Made by a program: the position numbers and the translations under genes
In this document: piece after piece, positions 1 to 11,399 of the stretch
Numbering within the stretch: position 1 is the stretch's first letter
Layout of the letters: each line of letters starts with the position of its first letter
Assembly: GCA_013397455.1 (NCBI GenBank)
Contig: VYZB01000036.1
Coordinates: forward strand, 2,843,690 to 2,907,689
Length of the DNA: 64,000 nucleotides
Reading direction: 5' to 3'
From: Crotophaga sulcirostris
Lineage: Eukaryota > Chordata > Aves > Cuculiformes > Crotophagidae
Notes under the pieces: model-generated
The model's input: the letters and a program-made list of their open reading frames with translations, nothing else
Databases searched by the model: none
What the model was told of the DNA's origin: nothing

Positions 1-145
1 TCTGTTGAACTACCAGTGACTCTGGAGCCCCCAGCCCCAATTCCAGAACCTTCCCAAAGGAGCTTCTGCTCATCCCCTGATTCAAGAACTTTCGCAGCAA
101 GACCACTCCTCATATACTAATAGGGCATGGACCACGGACTTTCCC

Positions 146-154
146 TATAAATAA
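146..154 (+). promoter_or_regulatory. TATA box of the LTR
   Basis: TATAAATAA sits about 375 bases before the AATAAA signal, which fits a U3 promoter. Transcription would begin near 172-180. No promoter activity can be inferred for a decayed copy. Confidence 0.5.
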
Positions 155-521
155 GCCCCCAACAAAGAAGGCAGACGCGTGTGCCCACCACCCCATGGAA
201 CCTCCCTGAAGATGTGTTGCACAAGAACTGCAGAACCACGTGCTTCTGAAGACCATGGTTTTCCAGAGGCCTATGGAGTGGTGATCATTTTTCTCTCCCC
301 CCGCCTCCGCTGCTCTTATTTCTCTCTCTCTCACTTCTTGCTATGTCTCTTTCCATGGCACTACGGTGTATCAGATCAAATATGAGTTGCATTGTTTTGT
401 CCAGCTGCCTTGAGGGTATCAGACTGTGATCTGAACAGATTGAGATCTGTTTTTGCAACTTTGGGAAGTGGCAACTTGGAGTGCACCCAAGTTTCTGATT
501 TGTTATTTTGGCTGTGCCCAA

Positions 522-527
522 AATAAA
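522..527 (+). terminator. AATAAA polyadenylation signal of the LTR
   Basis: A canonical AATAAA lies in the expected R/U5 region. It is followed by a T-rich segment and precedes the primer-site-like sequence by about 100 bases. Confidence 0.5.
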
Positions 528-624
528 CACTGTTTTGAATTTACCCTGGGAGATTTGCTGGTCTCCAATTAGCCATGCAAACACCAAAAGACCCTCCCTC
601 TCTGACTGTGCAGGTCGGGGGACC

Positions 625-641
625 TGGTGTCAGGAGCAGGA
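625..641 (+). other. Primer binding site resembling the tRNA-Leu 3' end
   Basis: TGGTGTCAGGAGCAGGA matches the complement of a vertebrate tRNA-Leu 3' end (CCA included) over its first 12 bases, and 15 of 17 overall from memory. TGG at the start is required for pairing with the tRNA CCA end. Its place just after an LTR-like segment supports the reading. Leucine primers are typical of ERVL elements. Confidence 0.55.
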
Positions 642-1097
642 CTTGACAATGGATGGAGATGGATAGAAGATGGAAGCAGAAAGCCAGTACAGCTACTTTT
701 GCCTGCTAAGGATTATTTATCTGCCTCTGAGAAAAGGCAATACCAAATTATAAGGAATACTCTGGCAGACCATTTCAGTGTTAAGTGTTTGACTGTCACT
801 TGTAGTTTTACTGATAAATATACCCCTGGGCTGCCACAGCTTTCCTCAGGGTCCATCTCTCACCATCCAGGTTCACATTCATTCATTCCCCCAACCCTGT
901 CTGCCCCTGGCCACTCTCACCAGCAACTCTCTTCATTATGTGCCCAGCTTCCCACCTCTAGGAATGGAAATAAAAACTTTTTGACAAATGAAGCAGTAAT
1001 GTATTTGGTTCAGATAAAGCAGTATTTTTATATAGGGAGAGGATATTATCATCCACTCTATGAAAGTAAATATGGAGTTTTTAGCAATGAAGAATAA
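627..1097 (+). pseudogene. Unrecognised open frame after the primer site, possible leader or gag remnant
   Basis: A 156-codon open frame follows the LTR and primer-site-like sequence. It has no ATG near its start: the frame opens on GTG inside the primer site, so it is unlikely to be translated as drawn. The first 55 residues contain a charged stretch (SASEKRQYQIIRNTLADHF) that could be a decayed helical gag segment. Residues 70-110 are rich in Pro, Ser and His, and the end is Tyr-rich. I recognise no matrix, capsid or zinc-knuckle motif. Position alone suggests retroviral internal sequence. An accidental open frame in non-coding DNA is a real alternative. No further retroviral protein is recognisable downstream. 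Confidence 0.25.
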
Positions 1098-1100
1098 AGG

Positions 1101-2927
1101 AAGAAATACAGGGAAACAATTCATAACAAGTGGCATAAAGGCAACATACTTTTCAAGGCTCCTACTAGAATTAAGGAAAAGAAAATTTTTTATTCACTTC
1201 TGAAGTGGTCTAATGACTGTTTAAAAGAACAGTAGAAAGCTGGGATGCTCTAGAGAGACTAAGAATTAGTATAAATGTGAAAAATATCCCATAGTGAGAA
1301 TTACTTTAAAGTACTCCCATGCGTTTCAGAGAGATGTTGCAGAGAAATTGTAAAATACAATCCTTACTCCAGAATATTTCACATTTTATAAATCGTGTGC
1401 TTTACAGTAGCCACTTTATATCTATTGGCTTAGGAACAGACTGGGTCTTTGCAGGATTGAGGCTGAAGACCATAGTTCTACAAATGTTTATGAATGAGTA
1501 GAAAGTAAGGCTGAGTCCTAAAAAGCACAGTATACTGTGGGTGAGGAAAAAATATGTTGAGGAAAAACAGAGGAGAGTTATATTTTTCAACCATAAATAA
1601 TGTGGTATCCTTTAAGACAACTCTTGCATAGAAGTTATGTGTTGAAAAGAAACATCTATTTTCATAAGTTAATGGTATAATAGAAATATTAAAATATGGA
1701 ATAGAGAAGTATGCATCCATTCAACAACGCTATGATGTTCTTGAAAGAATATTTTAAACAAAAAATTAGAACATCTCCTCCTGCCTGCCCTGCTTCCATC
1801 CTGAAAAGTACTTTCCTTGCTTTCATGAGTACAAGCAAATCAACACTCTGTTAGCACAAGGTAGCTCTTGTTTGAATTGTGTACCCTGGAGATGCATAAT
1901 GAGTGCAAAGGAACAGCTCCTAAGGGGGTTCAGATTCTGAGAAAGGAGAGAAATTAAAGTGCCCTGCATACATGGTCTGGATCCTATGAAGGGAGTGAGA
2001 TAAATTAAAAATAAATCAATTTTGTGATTTTGAACTTCATACATAAAAGCTAAGCTGTAAAAGTACAATTTTCTTCAGCCAGTACTTTTTATAGCTGAAA
2101 TTTCCATCTGTGGGGGAGAATTACTATTGATAGATGGCTAATGACATTCAGAAGATATTCTATTACCTCTAAAGAGGTGCATTCAGAGCAACATGTATAG
2201 GTCCAAAGCAGTATCTGTGACTCCTCAGAATCTGAGATAGAAGAATATATATTTTTTAAGTCCTGTAAATTAACTAGTAGCAAGAAAAAAATTCAGTCCA
2301 AAGTGAGGTGAAGCAGAAATTGCCAAATTGTCTTGTCAAAAACCTACAATAATAAATTTAGTTGATCTGAAAACTTTAGTTTTAGCTGAAGTACATTTTT
2401 TCTTCATAGGAATTATTTAAACCTTTTTAACCTTTATTTGTTTTAGATTTGTGGCACTTCCAGGGTTAAATAAGAATTCAGAAGTTCATCTAGAAAACAT
2501 TAGAATATAGAAGCAAAATATATTGAAAATACATTATAATTTTATTTTCTTTTAATATTTTTATTTCCTTTTTAGATTTTTTATTCACTGCTAAGGTAAA
2601 AATTACAAGACTGATCTATAGGAAGAGAAACAATGCATTTCTGATAACTGGATTTAATATTCTAAATTAGTTTAACTTTGAAGCAGTCAACAAATCCGTG
2701 CATTTATTACTGGAATTTGTCAGAACTTTCAACCTTAAGTGAAATCCTGACCCTTTTGGTCTCCGCAGCAAAACACTGACTTCAGTGCCCACTGCACCTG
2801 CACATCTGAGCCAAAAATACTAATTTATGTGTGATGATTAGGCTGTGAGAGGAGACAACAACTCAATTAAAAGAAGTGATTGCTAGAGCCGGTAAAGAGG
2901 AGGGGGAATTATTTTTTAATAAATTAA
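1101..2927. other. No gene seen; AT-rich unique DNA
   Basis: Only short random open frames occur on both strands. The stretch 2500-2600 is very A/T-rich. No repeat family, RNA gene or exon could be recognised. Degraded retroviral internal sequence could extend into the first few hundred bases but nothing supports it. Confidence 0.5.
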
Positions 2928-3150
2928 CTTTAGGCATTAGGAAGAAATTCTTCACGTTGAGGATGGTGAGACCCTGGCACAGGTTGCCCAGGGAGGCTGT
3001 GGATGCCCCAAACCTGGAAGTGTTCAAGGCCAGGTTGGATGGGGCCTGGAGCAGCCTGGGCTGGTGGGAGGTGTCCCTGCCCATGGCAGGGGGCTGGAAC
3101 TGGATGATCTTTAAGTCCCCTTCCAACCCAAACCATTCTATGATTCTATG
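2928..3150 (+). mobile_element. CR1 LINE, 5'-truncated 3' end
   Basis: The translation of the first part matches the C-terminal end of CR1 ORF2 (IRKKFFTLRMVRPWHRLP, then PNLEVFKARLDGA). A typical CR1 3' UTR follows: GGCTGGAACTGGATGATCTT, TTCCAACCCAAACC, then the tail ATTCTATGATTCTATG at 3135-3150. About 220 bases of a 4-5 kb element remain, the usual outcome of CR1 insertion. The copy is non-functional. Confidence 0.92.
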
Positions 3151-3190
3151 GGTTGGACTCAATGATCTCGAACATCTTTTCCAACCTTAA
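3151..3190 (+). mobile_element. Second CR1 3'-end fragment joined to the first tail
   Basis: Directly after the ATTCTATG tail comes GGTTGGACTCAATGATCTC and then TTTTCCAACCTTAA. This is again CR1 3' UTR, but of a different subfamily. Only about 40 bases are present. It is either a very short separate insertion, the remnant of a CR1 into which the first one inserted, or a template-jump product. Confidence 0.75.
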
Positions 3191-6100
3191 CTTGCTAAAC
3201 AATGGCAGAAAAGCTGCCATTTGTTACCTGATTGATGTTCCTGTGACATATTTATTGACTTCAGGAGTCGGGCATTAAAATCTACTCATGTGTGACATGA
3301 TGGACAGGCAACTATGTCCAATTGTAGGACAGTGCATCAGGGTGCTGGGTTATTTATTCCACATCCTGTGGTTCAGTTCAGCCCCAAGAGCCCTGCTAAG
3401 GACTGCCTGGGAGCTGCAAGCAAAGCAGGAGCTGCTGATCAGCCAGCCCTGATCAACTTGAGAAAAACCTGTGCTTGCACCATTGCTTTGCTCTGCTAGT
3501 CTTTTTGTCTGAAGAAGTTGCATTTGGAATTACTGGATATTTTTTGATGGAGGGTCTAGTTGATAATACAGTTCCAGAGGATTTGTTTGCTTAGCTAAAC
3601 AAGTCCACAAAATCTGCTTTCCTGGAAGGCAGAAGAAACAACCAGCCAACAAATACTCATTTCCTTACTTTATACTGAAAATTATACTTCAAACAAACAG
3701 GTGCACCTTCACCACCAATCCACTTCCTCACTCTTTTGCTTACGTTCAGTTTTTACCATTTAAGACACCAAGTCCAAGACCCTGGGATATTAATTTGAAA
3801 GCAGTCAGGACTTGATACTTACTTTCCAAGGAGACTGTCTACCGCAGACAGTATTTAGAATTGCCCTCCCCTGTCTTCTTTTCAAACAGCCCTGTTCTTG
3901 TCCTAGGGATATCTCCTGGACCAAACAGTGCAGCCCTGCCTATGGCTCATTACATAAGTGGTTTCTTATAGACTCCAGTTCCCAACAAAACCAGAGGGCA
4001 TTTAATTATGTCAGCCCAAATGAAAGGTGCTAACAAATTCCTTGTCTCCTAGGGGCTTGGATTGCTTCTAGACTGGAGTGTATTTCTGTATGTTAATCTC
4101 TGAAGCTTGTGTTGATTATTTCAGGCTAATGCAAGCTAGCTGGCCAGCATAGTCTCCTGTTGCAGTTACAAAGCCATGGATCTGGCATGCTTTGCAGCTG
4201 GGATAACCCCTCAGGCAGTGGCCCTACACTGAGCCCTGTGGTGCCGTAAGTATCCACGCCATGGCAAGTCAGCTACTGTGAGAGAACTAGGATGAACATA
4301 TTGACAGAAACTACAGTCTCAGCAATGATGCTACCCACAGACTTTATTCATAGCAGCCTTTCATACCCTGCAGTTATGTTTGTCAAGCAGGCTTGACCCA
4401 CATCACCTTATTAAATGGCATGGCTCTTCTAAGTGCCTAAGCACCCTTCTGGTATCTTGCACTGGTTGATGCAGCCTTTGCACCATTAATTACTGAACAA
4501 AAGTCATGACCAACATCCTTAGCAGGAACTGGTGCAGAAATATCTGTTGTGAACGAAGTGATGAGTGTGGTGCAGTGCTGAAGGTTCGTGTTTTGTCTGA
4601 TTCAGCACTCCCACGACCACACAGATCTGGCCCTGACTGCAGCTATAAACCAAGCAGAAAGAGCAATGGTGAAGTGTGTTGTGAGGAGCAGCTTTGGCAC
4701 TGAAGACTGAGCAGGTGTCATCACAGAGACAGTATATCCTCTTTTGCCCTGCTGTTAAATTCTCTTTTTTGGGCATCCTTTCTTCATGTTTAACATTTGC
4801 TGTCCTAAGATAATATTTTAATGTGTTCTTTATACTGACTCAATTTTCTTTTAAAGGAAGTGTCATGAGTAAAAGTCCCTGTGGTCAGATTCTTAGCAGG
4901 AATAAACATTCATACTTATATTCATTCCACTTTGGGACTGGCAAGTGCCTTCTCTAATACTAAGCAGTTGCCTGAACGCTCCATGGCTAAAAGTTCAAGG
5001 CGATGACCCTGTAGCTCTTAGTACACACAAATGACACAATTCTGACTCTGTTGAAGGTTAGATTACAAAACACATTAATCAGTATACTACAGCATCAGAT
5101 TTCTCAATATTCTTTTTATCTATTTATTACAAGGTACAGGCTTTCACTATTCCCTGTTGTTGAGCCTGTGATTTACAAAACCAATTTCCTTGCGGTGAAA
5201 GTCTGCACATTTTTATTGCTCACTTGTATACAGAAGAACCCGGGAAGCTGGTGATGTCTCCAGGGTTTTTGTAGCCCTCAACACACTGGGAAATGTCTGC
5301 TTCACCCATCTCACGGTCGCACAATAAACAGTCTCTAGACATTTTGCTGTGCCTAACATTTTGCTGCCATAGGCAACCACTTAATCTGCCTACACAGTGG
5401 AGCTAACCCTGAGGGGATGCAATATGTGTTGGAAAGGACAGATTTACAATAAAACATTAGTTTTCAGGACTGGTAGAAAAAAGAGCTGTTCATTTGAGAT
5501 TTCCTGCTATATTCTCAACTGTTCCAATAATATAAGTATTAAAGATTTCTATAATCAAATTTCCACATGGATTTCTTCTATAGGCAGATTTGTTTCCACC
5601 TCACAATCAGCACTGTATTTTTGCTTTAGGTTGAAACCTTTTATCATATAAGCATCTTCTGTATAAACCAGACTTGAAATGTACCCTTGTGAACGATGAG
5701 GAGACCAAAGTGAAAACCCATGACAGCCAGTTGGAAATGAATTCAGCTCTCATGGTTTGACTCTCCTTTTTGTTTACATTTACATTAAGTAGCACAGCAG
5801 AAGGAGGCACTATGCCTAGGGTAGAGGGGGAACCCCTCTCCTTTGGGAGGCAAAGTAGACACCGAGTCTCCATTTAAACCTCATTATGACATCAATTCAT
5901 GTGAAAAAAGAAAAATCACAGGTTTGTGGTTCATGCCTGTAATAAGCCCTTTAGAAACAAGCTGCTCTGGCAACGTAATTTAATCCTTGCTACTTCCAGG
6001 GTTTTTATAATTACATATTGCTCTGCCCTGAAAGAACCAGGATTTGTTGTGAATCAGGTCACCCTGTAGCTGTTTTACTTGAACGAAGAACTCACACTGC

Positions 6101-7609
6101 TTCTTAGAGTCTGTTATGACTCCTCTAATTTAAGACTATTACCTGAAACAGACTTATTTTATTTGGCTTTTTCCATGTTGACAGAGTGTGAAAGCTTGCA
6201 AAATGATCTCCAAGTGCCTCTATAGAATAAGACTCATAAGGCTTATTGTGATAAGTGAGAGCAAAGTAAGCATAAAAATTTTGGACTGTCTGTGCTCCAT
6301 GTGAGTTGCTGGGGTCTCAGTGGAACTGAAAGTCCCACTCCTCCCAGAGAGTGGAATAAGACAGGCTCACTAAGGTTCTTTCATAAAAGAGAAATTTGCC
6401 AGGAAAGCCTTGTTCTCCTGGAGGTATATTAAAACAGCTGTGAATAGCCAGAGTTACTGCATTCCCGTGTCTTAAGAATAAGTATGCTTCTTAGAAAAAC
6501 GAGACTTTTCAGCCACACAACGTTTTACATGTCCTATTCTTATCCAAATCAATTATTGTTATGATAGCCAATGACCATGCAGAATGTGCAGTGTTCACTG
6601 ACAAAAAATAGCCTCAGATTCTGGATTTGAAAAGAGCAGGCTTGAGCGCTGAGTAGTGAGTACACTTCTCCCCTCTACTGCACAAGCTGAGGTTTGATTT
6701 TTAGTTCAAGCTGAGATAAAGTCATTAGAAATGAATGAGAACAACTGTGGGTTTAGGCTGCCTTTGTGTTTTGTTTTATTTGCACTCTGGCTAGTGGTGG
6801 GATTGGCCTCATTTACAGAAACTCCTAGGCTAATCTAATTTACACTTGGATTGCCAAAAGTTGTTTTGGCAGTTGAAAATAGTGACATCTGCCAAGGGTG
6901 CAAATGCAGTGTTTTTTTCTGATCACATTGCATGGTATAAAAGCATATGCCACATCAACTGGTACTACTGGGGGCTAAAGCCATCATACTTCCCCTTCAT
7001 CCGCAAATATCCAGTCTCCCAACCATCTCTTGATGCATCTGTTACAATGGATGTGGTAGTCACAAGATGCAGAGGTCTATGCTAGCTCCTCAGAGAAGTT
7101 TCATATAAAGGACATTTCTAAGGTTCAGACTTTTCAGGTGTGTGTCCCCTTATGGTCAAATTAGCGTAAAGGGACCTGGAGACACAGGCAACCATTCTCC
7201 CATATTGAACCTATGGATTTACGAGTAATGTGAGGAGTTTGTGTGTATTAAAAATACTTCAATGTAAAAAGAAATAGAAATTCTTTTCTTCAAAGAATAT
7301 TGCTTCTCTTTTATCTATCTACTTGTCATTTTTCATTCTACTCCCATAGTCTGGGAGTATATTCTTGTCATGCATTTATGGTTATCTGAGATCTTGCTTT
7401 GGTCCTTATGGAGAGTTAATGCATCTGAGCTCACAAATGCTGCTAACAGGCATGGTTCAAGCTTAGCATATGTGTTAATACAGTCACCTTCATTTTCTGA
7501 GTTTGGAGATTCGACAGAACAAATTCATGTGTAACATGACAGAGATCTGTGAAATCATGAGAGGTATAAAGAATGTATGTTGGGATCAATCACCTTCCTT
7601 TTCAAAATA
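3191..7609. other. No gene seen; unique DNA
   Basis: This 4.4-kb stretch holds only short open frames without recognisable domains. I see no CR1, LTR or RNA gene and no clear splice-bounded coding segment. Parts such as 3310-3500 and 4130-4270 are less AT-rich than average, but have no identity I can name. Confidence 0.45.
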
Positions 7610-8010
7610 AGAACTAGGGGTCGTTACACTAAACTAGAAAGAGGCAAACCCTGAATGAACAAATGAAAGTGCTTTCTCACAGTGTCTAGCTAAGCTGTGG
7701 AGAGCCTTTCCACATGATTCAGATGCACTAAAACCTTGTACAAGTTCAAGGGGAACCTGGTCAACTTCACCGGGAAAAAGATAAAGGAAATTACTAAACA
7801 CATAGAAAATGTCTAGCTCAGGAAGTAATTAAACCCTTGGTAGCTAGAGGCCTGAAGGCTACTTAGATCAAGTGTCATTTGTGTTTTCTTGTACTCTTTC
7901 TTAGGCATCTGATTTTGGCTGCTTTTACAGGATGTTGGGTTAGATGCGCTGTTGGACTGATCCTTTGTGGTTGCTTTAAGTTATATTATGTTACGTGTTA
8001 TACCACAGAA
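7610..8010 (+). mobile_element. Old CR1-like LINE 3' end (probable)
   Basis: The end of the segment (about 7925-8000: GATGTTGGGTTAGATGCGCT, then GGACTGATCC, then a T-rich TTATATTATGTTA end) parallels the 'tactgggctagatggacc ... ggtctgaccc ... ttcttatgtt' 3' end of ancient amniote CR1/L3-type LINEs. The part before it resembles their decayed ORF2 end and 3' UTR (GCTGTGGAGAGCCTTTCCAC near 7693). Divergence is much higher than in the other CR1 copies, so it would be an older insertion. The assignment is from remembered consensus only. Confidence 0.5.
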
Positions 8011-9284
8011 GCCTGCAATATGTTTGTGAAATACCCTGCATTCCTAAGTCACATGCAATCTTCAAAGGGCCTGCTTCTTCCCATAGACTAGCTTACAGTG
8101 ACAAGCTGAGATTTTTAACTCTTGATTTCCAAAATTAAAAGAAATGAATTCTACCCTCCACGACAAAAACATTTCCCAGAGCAAAGAGTGTTTCTAGTTA
8201 AGGGAGACTTTGCTAAGAAAGAGATTGCTCCCTTGCTGTGTTCATAAAATTCATTTGCACTAATAAAGCTTTGCAAGGAGGAGCCTTCTCAAGGAATGAG
8301 CCCTAAATCAGTCTGAATAACTTGGATCAAAACTTATATTTTAAGTTAGCTAACTGTTCATAAGAAGACTTATATACTATCCAATCAGCTCTAGACTACT
8401 CTGAGCTTTTGGATTCTCGGGGATATGAGGGATATATAGATATGAATGCTGTTTTTAATTTGTCTGGGTCAATATAATACCGATTGCTGAAAGATGTTTG
8501 TCTACCAACATGAAGTGGTCTGAAAGAACTACTTCAGTAGCTTTCTTTTCACATGTATTTAACAGTCTTCAGAATTATAAACCATTTTATGTTAAATGAA
8601 TATTCATGTAAATTAATTCATACAGTAAATTAGAAATTGAGACTACTAATATGAATTGGAAAAATCCCCTTCACTACTTTATTTCTTTATGGGAATAGTT
8701 AATAAAATGTTCACATGACAGTCTAAAAGGGGAAATATAGAGTATTCACATAGCTTGACTGTCATAAATGTATGATATTTATTGTCAGCTAGGAGCAGAG
8801 GAGCAACCTAGATCTTAGAGCATCTTAGAAAATGCCTGACTGATCCGTTCTTTGCTAGTGACCCTAAGTGACAGAGTAGATAATGCATTACTGTTTTCAT
8901 TAAAGGCCTCATAGTAATGGTTGAATTCTGACATATTAATGAAGTTTAGATGTAGGTGGAACAACTGCAAACTTTGAAGGTAGCATGATGTGTTATTGGC
9001 TAGTTGGGACATGTGTCTTCCTATAGTCATGCAGCCTTAAAGCTGATGGAGGGCCAACCTGCAATAGAATAGGACATACTTCAGTACATATTTCTTAGCA
9101 GCAGTATCCTTTGCAGTTGTTCCAGATTATTTACATCTCTTGCTCTAGCTCTTTGAGTTTAAGAAAATGTTGGATTATTTATTTCACAATACTAAAAATC
9201 CCCTCTGGAGTCCCCTGTTTTTCTTATCAATGTGATACGTAATATTTTCTACAGAGTAATAAGTCCGCTTCACTGTATTCGTGC
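8011..9284. other. No gene seen; AT-rich unique DNA
   Basis: No recognisable coding, RNA or repeat content. The longest frames are under 75 codons and lack family features. Confidence 0.45.
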
Positions 9285-9370
9285 TGGGAGTAGTGATGCT
9301 ATTCTCCATTTCACAAATGAAAAAACTGGGCATAGAGGCTGCAACTAAGATAGCCAGTTCTGAATACAGT
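9285..9370 (-). mobile_element. MIR-type SINE core, degenerate (probable)
   Basis: ATTCTCCATTTCACAAATG is followed by AAAAACTGGGCATAGAGGC and a CAACTAAGATAGCCAG segment. This parallels the reverse complement of the MIR core, which reads roughly 'cccattttacagatgaggaaactgaggcacagagagg ... cacagc'. MIR elements predate the amniote split, so a worn copy in a bird is plausible. The same words also occur in some L2-derived sequences. Confidence 0.4.
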
Positions 9371-11399
9371 GTGTGTTTTCCAGTTTTGTATCCATGACTC
9401 CATATTTCTCTTGAAATGGGGAAGCCTGGTAACTTCTTCTGTGAAATATATCTACTTATTCCTTTGAAACAGTAAACGTTATAGCCCTTCTAGAAGAATC
9501 AGGATGAGTTGTTACCACTCATGGCCAGTCATGTGCCATCACTGACTATGACTATACTAATAAACTGAGCAGAACCAGAATATTAAGTCAAGCCAAATCA
9601 TGACTTGGCTTCAAATACTCAGTCTGTTAAGGGCAAGGGACTGTTCTCACCAGAGAGGTCTTCCTGTAGTGGGAGGAAAAGAAAGAGTAGCTCTATGGAA
9701 GCAAGTTGCACCTTGCCAGTGGGTTTTAGGGTCAGACAATGGGCCTGTTTTTTTTTTTTAATCAAAGTTGATGGAGACATCAGAAGGGATTCATATCATC
9801 TCACTTAGATACCTTTAATCTTATAATGTTACTTAGGTTACTTTTAAGCCACCTCCTCTTCCCTGCCACCCCATTTCAGCAATGAGATTCTCCATCAATT
9901 TCCATTTTCTTTCTCTCATGTCAAGATTTTTCATTGTCTTGTTTATCTTATTTTTCCTCCTATATCCATCATGAAGCATTTATACTTTCTTATGGATAAT
10001 TAGGTATTCCTACTGGCAATACAATAAACTTTATTTAAAAAATAAACTTGCCAAGTAAAAACTGCAGCACCACTAAACATTTCTGTTCTTCCCCAAATCA
10101 CAACTTGAACATCAAAAAGCAAATTTGATTGATAATCTTTGGTGTCTTGTTCATAAGCAGAAAGACCTACTATTTACCTTCCTCACTACTGTTAACTTTC
10201 TGAGAGCTGTAATAAAAATATTTTAAAACTTCAGGAACATGAAAGACTTGTGCCAATTTTTATTCTACCATTTTACCCAGGTAGCGTGAGCCACAAAATA
10301 GAACAGTCAACTAATTCCTTAAAGATGAATTAAAGATGTTGTGTGATACATGTTACACTGATCAAATCACACAGCACATACTGGACAGTAATGCATTTGA
10401 GCACATCTCTAATGATTTTTATACAGCCCCCATGAAAAATCCAATTTATGAGAAGTGCTTTTGGATTTAGTTTAATATAGTTAAAATCTTAAAAGGAGAG
10501 AGTGTTGAGGTATTTGTTTCAGAAAGGATTAAAAAAATCTATCACAAAATGATTTCTTCTGCTATCTTTCCTTAGATAAGTTTTTCTAAAATATAACTCT
10601 TAAATACTCTCTAGACAAATACTGGGCTGCAAGGCCCTGGGGTATCCTGTTTACCTGTAGGCAAAGAGAAGTATGTTCCCTACCTGAACAGTGTAAAGTT
10701 CCTGTGTAATAACTCCATAGTAAATCAGTAGTTCATTGAACCAAGGAAAAGAAAGTGGTAGTGTTTTGTGAAATGAGAGTGACAGCAATCTGTTTCTCCA
10801 AAGTTTGTGTTGCTCCTATGTTTCAATTAGATGATGATGAAGATTTTTTTTTAATATGGGTCCAAGTGTTCTGTAAAAGGGCACGTGCATTTTCACAGTT
10901 GTATTAATGTATGCTGAGGGTTGCTAGCTCCCTACATAGTGTTTGCATGCTCAGATACTAAATCCTTGAATGTAGTTGCAACAATCATGAGCATGTCTTT
11001 TAGCACAGTTAATATGTCTTTTAAGTTAGTCTTAAGGAAGAAAATCTTATACTTTTCTACATTAGTAGCTTATTGAAAGCATTTATTATATATTATTATA
11101 TAATTATGTTATATATTATTTATATATTATAAATATTGCATATTTTTAAGACAGATTGCAACTTCTTTAACTTACCATCTTCTCATAAATATTTGTCTTT
11201 CTGAGGTTTGATTTTCATCCACCTTGCAATACTTATTTCAGCTCCTATATCCAGAGTCCATAGTGATTTTGCACACCTATTGAGAAGTTATGTCAAGGTG
11301 GATTTTACATACATGCACGGTAAGATTGTATTCTTTGCTTACTCTTTTGCATGGAATACACAGATTGCTCCCAGTAACTGTTGTGTGTGACAAACTCCT
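9371..11399. other. No gene seen; AT-rich DNA with simple repeats
   Basis: Contains a 12-base T run at 9748-9759 and a strongly AT-rich block at 11081-11145. Nothing else could be recognised. The 5' part of the LTR that ends at 11622 may lie in the last few hundred bases but its boundary is not visible. Confidence 0.45.
11081..11145. repeat. AT-rich low-complexity block
   Basis: Irregular ATTATATA / TATATTAT units for about 65 bases with no G or C except isolated bases. Likely a decayed (TA)n/(TTA)n microsatellite. Confidence 0.85.

Larger units (their letters stand above)
1..612 (+). mobile_element. 3' part of a retroviral LTR (ERVL-like), cut by the window edge
   Basis: The segment has the order expected of U3 end, R and U5. 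A TATA box lies at 146-154, a long pyrimidine tract at about 291-345, an AATAAA signal at 522-527, and a CA dinucleotide at 611-612 is a possible LTR end. A leucine-tRNA-like primer binding site follows at 625. The 5' end of the LTR lies before base 1, so total length and target duplication cannot be seen. R would be long, about 370 bases between the TATA-driven start and the poly(A) signal. The ERVL-like label is an inference from the Leu primer site, because mammalian ERVL families use tRNA-Leu. A class I or ERVK relative with the same primer is possible. The 3' boundary is uncertain because 12 bases separate the CA from the primer site, more than the usual 2-3. Confidence 0.55.

Noticed and set aside
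11081..11145. AT-rich palindromic block as a replication origin or matrix site
   Set aside because: A worn TA microsatellite explains it fully; nothing more can be claimed from sequence.
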